A DNA stretch of 13,799 nt. Source: Candidatus Calditenuaceae archaeon JGI OTU-3. Lineage in GTDB: Archaea > Thermoproteota > Nitrososphaeria_A > Caldarchaeales > Calditenuaceae. Below, one piece after another: positions 9,383-13,799 of this stretch. Position 1 is the first letter of the stretch. Each line of letters starts with the position of its first letter. Below the pieces are notes generated by a model. The model was not told where the DNA came from. It did no database searches and worked only from the letters and a program-made list of their open reading frames with translations. Location: assembly GCA_000494185.1 (NCBI GenBank), contig AWOC01000026.1:1-13799 (forward strand), in the 5' to 3' direction. The position numbers and the translations under genes were made by a program.

Positions 9383-10537
9383 CCTTCTCCCGCGCCACGT
9401 GAGGGTAACACCACCCCTCCTTAAAGCTAGGCACGACTTCAGTAGGGCTGCGGCGAGAACCCAGTTAGCCAGCAGCGTCAGAGGCAGATAGACCACCTCC
9501 CTCCTCGCATCATCCCTAAGCATCTCTAAGAGGTTGGCCGCCAGGTTCGCCCCTATGTTTACCAGGCTGAGCAGGAGGAGGGGGATGCTTGCCACGATTA
9601 GGGAGAGAAGAAGGGTTGCTTGTGGGAGAAGGAGGAAGAGGATGGAGCCCGCCGTGTAGATTGGCAGCCTCCCCGCGTCTCTCGTCGCGGCATAGTCGGC
9701 GGCTATCCTCTGTATCGCGTTGAAGTAGCCTACTAGGCTTCCGGCGTACTCGGCGGTCACCCGCTGAGAGCCCCTCAGCACCATTATTCTGAAGCCCCGG
9801 CCCTTGAGCAGCTGGGCAAGGGCCCTGTCCTCCAGCAACCTGTCCCTCACGGCGTAGTGGCCTCCGACCCTCTCATAGGCCTCCCGACGTACGAGGATGA
9901 ACGCTCCGAATAGGACGGCGAAGGGGTCTCTGGGATCGTTACCCCTCGTGGGTGGGAAGAGTGCTAGGAATATGTTCCATAGAAGCGGCAGCATAAGCTT
10001 GGAGGATATGCTCGAGCGGTCCAGACGGGGCATAAGCGAGAGCGCGTCTAAACCCCTCTCCATGAGTGTGGCGACCGAGTCTGCTACGACGAAATCGTCA
10101 TGAAGCCGCGTGTCGGCGTCGAGGAATAGCAGGACGTCCCCTCTCGATACCTCATACCCCTTGCTGACGGCCCACGTCTTCCCCCTCCAGCCCTCGGGCA
10201 CCTCCTCAAGCCTAAGGTACCGGACACCACGGCCAACAAACTCCGACTGGACTATGCGCCCCGTACCATCGCTCGACGAGTCGTCAACGAAGATCACCTC
10301 AGTCAAGACGTTTTTCTGGCTGAGTACCCGCCCAAGGCAGCCCCTCACCCACTTCTCGACGTTCCGCCCCGGAATTATCACCGAGACGAGCTCAGAGGTT
10401 TGGACGCCCCTTCTCTCTAGCTTCTCGAGCAGGCTGTACGTCGCCCTTGACCGCATAGCGATCCACGTCCAGGCCGCCGAGCCGGCCGTTAGCAAGAAAC
10501 CCACGATAGCCGCGGCTATTGAGATGGGCTCTATCAT
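9356..10537 (-). CDS. Family 2 glycosyltransferase, membrane-anchored
   Basis: The 393-residue protein has an N-terminal helix (about 6-28), a GT-A fold (about 50-290) and a hydrophobic C-terminal region (about 294-330 and 350-370). GT2 landmarks are clear: VSVIIPGRN at 51-59, VDDSSSDGT at 84-92, GKTWAVSKG at about 119-127, the metal and nucleotide-sugar motif DADTR at 140-144, and LLEDRAL at 234-240, which supplies the likely catalytic acidic residue. The C-terminal LTWRGRRL resembles the ending of CrtQ/HpnB-like lipid or carotenoid glycosyltransferases. It probably transfers a sugar from a nucleotide donor to a lipid or membrane-bound acceptor on the cytoplasmic face; the acceptor is unknown. 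ATG at 10537 is the start; GGGGGAG at 10548-10554 on the minus strand is a plausible ribosome binding site. The promoter region is shared with the divergent MIP18-family gene. Confidence 0.9.
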   Translation of the reverse strand: MIEPISIAAAIVGFLLTAGSAAWTWIAMRSRATYSLLEKLERRGVQTSELVSVIIPGRNVEKWVRGCLGRVLSQKNVLTEVIFVDDSSSDGTGRIVQSEFVGRGVRYLRLEEVPEGWRGKTWAVSKGYEVSRGDVLLFLDADTRLHDDFVVADSVATLMERGLDALSLMPRLDRSSISSKLMLPLLWNIFLALFPPTRGNDPRDPFAVLFGAFILVRREAYERVGGHYAVRDRLLEDRALAQLLKGRGFRIMVLRGSQRVTAEYAGSLVGYFNAIQRIAADYAATRDAGRLPIYTAGSILFLLLPQATLLLSLIVASIPLLLLSLVNIGANLAANLLEMLRDDARREVVYLPLTLLANWVLAAALLKSCLALRRGGVTLTWRGRRLTIGLPQV

Positions 10538-10586
10538 CAGGCAGGTTCTCCCCCAGGCCTCTACCGCCCGCTGCGTAGAGTGGGCA

Positions 10587-10596
10587 GATATAAAAG
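10587..10596 (+). promoter_or_regulatory. TATA box for the MIP18-family gene, possibly bidirectional
   Basis: GATATAAAAG is a near-consensus archaeal TATA box centred 26 bases before the GTG at 10618, predicting a leaderless transcript. Read on the other strand (CTTTTATATC) it is also TATA-like, and could serve the glycosyltransferase gene with a leader of about 28 bases that contains GGGGGAG. Confidence 0.7.
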
Positions 10597-10617
10597 TCGC
10601 TCGACACTATTTGCACG

Positions 10618-10941
10618 GTGGTGAAGGGGTTGGAGAGGCCTAGTGAGGAGGAGGTGCTGAAGGCGCTCAGGATGTGCTACGACCCGGAGATACCGGTGAA
10701 CATAGTCGACCTCGGCCTCATATATGACCTCCAGATAAGGGAGGACAACTCGGTCTACATCAAGATGACGCTCACGGCTCCAGGCTGCCCCGTGGGATTC
10801 TTCCTAATTGAGCAAGTCAAGGAGGCGGTCAAGACGATGGTCCCCGGCGTAACGAGGGTCGACGTAGACCTAGTCTTCGACCCGCCTTGGACTCCCGACA
10901 GGATGACGGAGGAGGCCCGCGAGATGTTAGGGCTACTCTAG
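10618..10941 (+). CDS. MIP18/SufT-family (DUF59) Fe-S cluster assembly protein
   Basis: This 107-residue protein is a full-length single-domain member of the MIP18/PaaD/SufT family. The signature YDPEIPVNIVDLGLIYDL is at about 21-38, MTLTAPGCP at about 50-58 carries the conserved cysteine C57, and DPPWTPDRMTEEAREMLGL closes the domain. Members help mature or deliver Fe-S clusters in the cytoplasm (MIP18 in eukaryotes, SufT in bacteria). A link to Fe-S enzymes such as the ferredoxin oxidoreductase encoded about 2.5 kb away is plausible but is only inference. Start: GTG 10618 or the adjacent GTG 10621; the TATA box 26 bases upstream favours 10618 or its immediate neighbour as a leaderless start. 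The gene converges on the DUF763 gene with 19 bases between stop codons. Confidence 0.92.
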   Translation: MVKGLERPSEEEVLKALRMCYDPEIPVNIVDLGLIYDLQIREDNSVYIKMTLTAPGCPVGFFLIEQVKEAVKTMVPGVTRVDVDLVFDPPWTPDRMTEEAREMLGLL

Positions 10942-10960
10942 AGTTCCGACCCAGCCGCGC

Positions 10961-12052
10961 TTAGGAGTACTCTTCCAAGAGGGCCTCGAGCCTACTCGCC
11001 GTCGAGCGCCTCAACTCTGGGGGCATCTGCGAGTACCTTACTGCCTCCAAGAGGTCCCACGCGATCTCCACCGCCCTCCTATCTCTAGGCGCCTGGCTTG
11101 GCACCGCGTCGAACAGTATGGCCTTGTCTTGTAGGTGGGGCAGTATCCCGAGGTACCTGTGGCTGCAGATGGCTAGGAACCTGAGGGTCTCGGAGCCGAT
11201 GCCCTTGACGGCCAAAAGTTCTTCGAAGCTTGAGAACTTGGTTCCAGAGACCTTGGCGATGCTCGACCATCTGATCCTGACAGGCGCCTCGAGGGGGTTA
11301 ACGTCGCCCGCGTAGGCGCCGTCCTTAAAGTCTGTGAGCGTCGTCTGCCCCCTCGAGAGCCTAGCCCCAAGGGCCCTCAGCCTCGAGACCGGGTAGGTGA
11401 GGACCTCGACGCACCCCTTCTGAAGCTCCAGGTTCTCGCGCGCCGTGAAGTCGAGGGCGTAGGTGCTCCTAGCCGCCGAAAGTACGCCTGTGTGGGGCTC
11501 TAGGGTAAACCTTTTCTCCTGGAGCCGACCTGAGTGCCACTGGTAGAGCCTGTGGAATCCGGCCTTGGAGGCGAGCTGTAGGACAGACCAGTTGACCTCG
11601 CTGAAGACTATCACGTGGAGCCACAACTTGTAGCCGTCCTGCACGGCCACGTCGTCGACCTTCGCCGCCATCCTACTCGAGTACTTCAGCCACTCGACCT
11701 GAGCCTCGGAGAGGCCCATCTCTATGGCCGCCCTCTCAACCATCTGCGGGACGGTGAAGCGTCTCGTATAGAGGCCGCCGGCTATGAAAATCTGCCACTC
11801 CCTCCTCAGGTTATCCATAAGGGCTGAGACGAGGATGGCGATGTTTCCGGCGTCGCTGCTCCTCAGGTCCACCGACTCGCACAGGACGCTGAAGGACCAG
11901 GGGTGGCCGACTAGCTCTACAAACTCTGAGCAGCCGAAGTAGCCTATAAAAGAGTCGACTATGAGGGGTAGCCGCGCCGAGACCTCTTGGTAAAGCTGCC
12001 TGCTGAGGCTGACGTTCCCCGAGGCGAGCGCGATAGCTCCCGACCTGAACAT
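10961..12052 (-). CDS. Divergent DUF763 family protein
   Basis: I assign this to DUF763 from AAKVDDVAVQDGYKLWLHVIV (in shorter pieces AKVDDVAVQDGY and LWLHVIVF), IFIAGG, and the MFRSGAIAL start, which line up with the family patterns AKVD-A-QDGYQLYHH, VAGG and M-R-G-A-L as I remember them. Typical family residues are altered: the usual WAVVQQGM is NWSVLQLA, YHW is YQW, and the N-terminal LPLHGG is missing. A helix-hairpin-helix-like stretch, FEELLAVKGIGSETLRFLA, lies near the C-terminus and suggests nucleic acid contact. ATG 12052 (363 residues) is chosen over the upstream TTG at 12073, because the TATA box at 12083-12090 places transcription start near 12060, downstream of the TTG, and because the family begins at this methionine. 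The biochemical function of DUF763 is unknown to me. Confidence 0.78.
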   Translation of the reverse strand: MFRSGAIALASGNVSLSRQLYQEVSARLPLIVDSFIGYFGCSEFVELVGHPWSFSVLCESVDLRSSDAGNIAILVSALMDNLRREWQIFIAGGLYTRRFTVPQMVERAAIEMGLSEAQVEWLKYSSRMAAKVDDVAVQDGYKLWLHVIVFSEVNWSVLQLASKAGFHRLYQWHSGRLQEKRFTLEPHTGVLSAARSTYALDFTARENLELQKGCVEVLTYPVSRLRALGARLSRGQTTLTDFKDGAYAGDVNPLEAPVRIRWSSIAKVSGTKFSSFEELLAVKGIGSETLRFLAICSHRYLGILPHLQDKAILFDAVPSQAPRDRRAVEIAWDLLEAVRYSQMPPELRRSTASRLEALLEEYS

Positions 12053-12082
12053 GCCTGATACGACTATGGCCAAAGAGGACGG

Positions 12083-12090
12083 TTATAAAT
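12083..12090 (-). promoter_or_regulatory. TATA box for the DUF763 gene
   Basis: On the minus strand this reads ATTTATAA, an archaeal TATA box within the 80-base gap after rpoK. Its centre predicts transcription start near 12060, 8 bases before the ATG at 12052. It therefore decides between that ATG and the upstream TTG at 12073. Confidence 0.6.
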
Positions 12091-12153
12091 AATATTGCTA
12101 GAAGAGTTTACAGCTATAACGCAACAAATATGTTGAGATTATCCGCGGGCCCC

Positions 12154-12399
12154 CTAAACCACTATCCTCTCCTCACGGGCAATCTCCCTGAGAGAGATGT
12201 CGACGTACCCGCCACCGGGCAGGTGCCGCCTAACTATCACTGGAAGGACCCCGAGCTCAAGCTCGCGCTTGGCTATATCAAAGGCGGTGTCAGTCGGCCT
12301 AGGCTCGACTAGCGGGAAGGCGCCTAGGGAGAGCTGAAGCGCCCTACCCCCAATAATCTTTGTAATCTCGTACTTCGTCAGCCTCTTATGAAGCCACAT
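12154..12399 (-). CDS. rpoK: DNA-directed RNA polymerase subunit K (Rpb6/omega homologue)
   Basis: The 81-residue product is a complete archaeal RpoK. The core LTKYEITKIIGGRALQLSLG (residues 7-26) and FDIAKRELELGVLPVIVRR (residues about 40-58) are diagnostic of the Rpb6/omega family, which folds and stabilises the catalytic beta-prime/Rpo1 subunit and contributes to polymerase assembly. The protein starts at ATG 12399 with a six-residue lead before the conserved core, and ends with a basic-acidic tail. It lies 10 bases downstream of the thermosome stop codon on the same strand with no visible Shine-Dalgarno or TATA element in between, so it is probably co-transcribed with the chaperonin gene. 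Confidence 0.95.
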   Translation of the reverse strand: MWLHKRLTKYEITKIIGGRALQLSLGAFPLVEPRPTDTAFDIAKRELELGVLPVIVRRHLPGGGYVDISLREIAREERIVV

Positions 12400-12409
12400 A
12401 TTGAGCGGC

Positions 12410-13705
12410 TCAGTCTAGGGATGGTGAAGAAGATGACTCCTCCTCTTCCTCCTTCTTCTCCTTCTTCGACTCCTTCTCCGAGAGCTTGGAGGCCGCGATT
12501 ATGTCGTCGATCTTCAGTATCATGCAGGCTGCCTCCACCGCCGACTTGATGACCTGCTTCTTCACAACGACTGGCTCGAAGACGTTCTCAGCCCACATAT
12601 CTCCGAGCGAATATCCGAGGACGTTTACTCCCTCCCACTTCTTGCCGTCCTCATGGGCAGCCCTGAGACTCACGATGCTCTCTATGGGGTCTAGGCCAGC
12701 GTTCTCGGCAAGCTGCATGGGTATCCTCTCGAGCGCGTCCGCAAACTTCTCGACGGCAAGCTGCTCTTTGCCCGGCAAAGACTTGGCGTAGTCCCGGAGC
12801 CTGAGCGCCAGCTCTACCTCGGGGGCTCCTCCACCCGCCACGATCTTCGGCTCAAGGAGGATGTCCTTCACCACATTTATGGCGTCCTTAAAGGATCTCT
12901 CCGCCTCGTCCACAATCCTCTGAGTCCCGCCATGTATGAGGATCGAGACCGATTTGGGATTCTTGCACCCCTCTATGAAGACCATCTTGTCCTCGCCGAC
13001 CCTCCTCTCCTCCAGTAGCTCTGCCGTTCCGAGATCCGCGGCCGAGAGCTCGTCGACCCTCGAGACAACCCTCCCGCCAGTGGCCTTGGCGAGCTTGTCC
13101 ATGTCGCTCTTCTTGATCCTTCGGACAGCCACGATCCCCTTCCTCGCGAGGAAGTGCTGGGCTAGGTCGTCGATCCCTTTCTGGCAGAGGACGACGTTAG
13201 CCCCTGTAGCCGCTATCTTCTCCACCATGTCCTTCAGCATCTTCTCCTCTTGCTCCATGAAGGCCCTCATCTGCTCGGGAGACTCTATGTTGAGCTTTGC
13301 GTCAAACTCGGTCTTCTCGATCTCGAGACCGGCGTCGAGTAGCGCTATCTTCGGATTCCTCACGAGTTTCGGCATGTCTGGGTGCACTATCTCCTTGTCG
13401 AGGACTACGCCCTCGATTAGCCTAGAGTCGAGGATCGAGCCATACTCCTTCTTCTCGAGCTTGATGTCGTCGAGGTCAACCCTCCACTGCCCGTTCACTT
13501 TCTCCGCGACCTTCAGGACGGCATCAACTACCAGCTTGGAGATGAAGTCCGCGTACTCCCCAACCAGCTTGCTCACAAGGGCCGTCCGGGCGATCTTGGC
13601 TAGCTCGTCCTTCTTTGTCGGGTCAACTGGGACGGCAATGTTGTCTAGAATCTTGATAGCCTCGCGGGCAGCCTTCCTGTAGCCCTCAATGACTATTGAG
13701 GGATG
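12410..13705 (-). CDS. Thermosome (group II chaperonin) subunit, N-terminus missing
   Basis: About 432 residues of a normally 540-560-residue ATP-dependent chaperonin subunit are present. The visible part runs from HPSIVIEGYRKAAREAIKIL, through the apical domain (RNPKIALLDAGLEIEKTEFD, then GIDDLAQHFLARKGIVAVRR), to VAGGGAPEVELALRLRDYA and the equatorial ending GLDPIESIVSLR, KWEGVNVLGYSLGDM. The ATP-binding GDGTT motif and the first roughly 115 residues are absent. The frame stays open to the window edge, but upstream of 13705 the sequence is the reverse complement of 12547-12641 and no longer resembles a chaperonin, so I end the real gene there. GTG 13576 is an internal valine and not a start. 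The C-terminal tail is Lys/Glu-rich and ends in Ser residues rather than the Gly-Met repeats common in this family. It folds proteins in the cytoplasm as a double-ring complex. rpoK follows by 10 bases. Confidence 0.95.
   Translation of the reverse strand, partial: HPSIVIEGYRKAAREAIKILDNIAVPVDPTKKDELAKIARTALVSKLVGEYADFISKLVVDAVLKVAEKVNGQWRVDLDDIKLEKKEYGSILDSRLIEGVVLDKEIVHPDMPKLVRNPKIALLDAGLEIEKTEFDAKLNIESPEQMRAFMEQEEKMLKDMVEKIAATGANVVLCQKGIDDLAQHFLARKGIVAVRRIKKSDMDKLAKATGGRVVSRVDELSAADLGTAELLEERRVGEDKMVFIEGCKNPKSVSILIHGGTQRIVDEAERSFKDAINVVKDILLEPKIVAGGGAPEVELALRLRDYAKSLPGKEQLAVEKFADALERIPMQLAENAGLDPIESIVSLRAAHEDGKKWEGVNVLGYSLGDMWAENVFEPVVVKKQVIKSAVEAACMILKIDDIIAASKLSEKESKKEKKEEEEESSSSPSLD
12547..12641 (+). 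repeat. Left arm of a perfect 95-bp inverted repeat
   Basis: This lies within the 3' part of the thermosome gene and encodes, on the minus strand, KWEGVNVLGYSLGDM through KKQVI. It is family-consistent coding sequence, so this arm is the original copy. Its exact reverse complement is at 13705-13799. Confidence 0.97.
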
Positions 13706-13799
13706 AAGTGGGAGGGAGTAAACGTCCTCGGATATTCGCTCGGAGATATGTGGGCTGAGAACGTCTTCGAGCCAGTCGTTGTGAAGAAGCAGGTCATCA
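13705..13799 (-). repeat. Right arm of a perfect 95-bp inverted repeat at the window end
   Basis: All 95 bases match 12547-12641 in reverse complement; paired positions sum to 26346. The + strand here would read KWEGVNVLGYSLGDM of the chaperonin, while the minus-strand frame turns from chaperonin into unrelated sequence (LEDVLSPHISERISED). The junction falls at the histidine codon of the chaperonin HPSIVI stretch. The arms are separated by 1063 bases. It is most likely a fold-back chimera or misassembly at a contig end. Confidence 0.95.

Noticed and set aside
12936..13682. A 248-residue open frame on the + strand, rich in Ser and Leu
   Set aside because: It lies antisense to the thermosome gene, has a biased low-complexity composition and no recognisable domain; the minus-strand frame is clearly the real gene.
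13577..13799. The thermosome frame continues open to the window edge and could be annotated as coding throughout
   Set aside because: Beyond 13705 the residues come from the reverse complement of the gene's own 3' region and do not match a chaperonin; the open frame there is chance.
12547..13799. An invertible DNA switch or inverted-repeat mobile element
   Set aside because: The arms are coding sequence of one housekeeping gene, no recombinase or transposase is present, and one arm ends exactly at the window edge, which points to an artefact.

Overview
This is archaeal DNA, most likely from a thermophile of the Thermoproteota (crenarchaeal or aigarchaeal type). The evidence is an archaeal RNA polymerase subunit K, a group II chaperonin (thermosome), a two-subunit 2-oxoacid:ferredoxin oxidoreductase with fused gamma and alpha parts, a MIP18/SufT-type Fe-S protein, and TATA boxes about 26 bases upstream of start codons (leaderless transcription). 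Codon use is G+C-rich with many AGG and ATA codons. I cannot fix the genus from sequence alone.

Layout. (1) Bases 1-5102, + strand: a 5'-truncated DUF58 protein, a polytopic membrane protein, a large exported single-anchor protein, a DppC/OppC-type ABC permease, and (with its own TATA box) a small exported PPC-like protein with a membrane anchor. This reads as a cell-envelope region. The permease has no partner permease, ATPase or binding protein here. (2) Bases 5108-8091, - strand: a two-gene operon for the gamma/alpha and beta subunits of a 2-oxoacid:ferredoxin oxidoreductase. (3) Bases 8092-8233: a divergent control region with a TATA box and a perfect 12-bp palindrome. (4) Bases 8234-10537: an orphan DNA methyltransferase-like gene (+) converging by a 27-bp overlap on a family 2 glycosyltransferase (-). 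(5) Bases 10538-10941: a divergent promoter and a leaderless MIP18/SufT-family gene. (6) Bases 10961-13705, - strand: a divergent DUF763 protein, rpoK, and the C-terminal four fifths of a thermosome subunit. rpoK lies 10 bases behind the thermosome gene, so the two are probably co-transcribed.

The most unusual sequence signal is at the right edge. The last 95 bases (13705-13799) are an exact reverse complement of 12547-12641, inside the same thermosome gene. The chaperonin reading frame matches its family up to this junction and then becomes unrelated sequence. This is best explained as a fold-back chimera or assembly error at a contig end, not biology. A second likely error or mutation is a run of eight G (605-612) that shifts the frame near the end of the DUF58 gene. 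I see no CRISPR array, transposase, tRNA or rRNA, and no convincing new defence or mobile system. No stretch longer than 300 bases lacks a gene.
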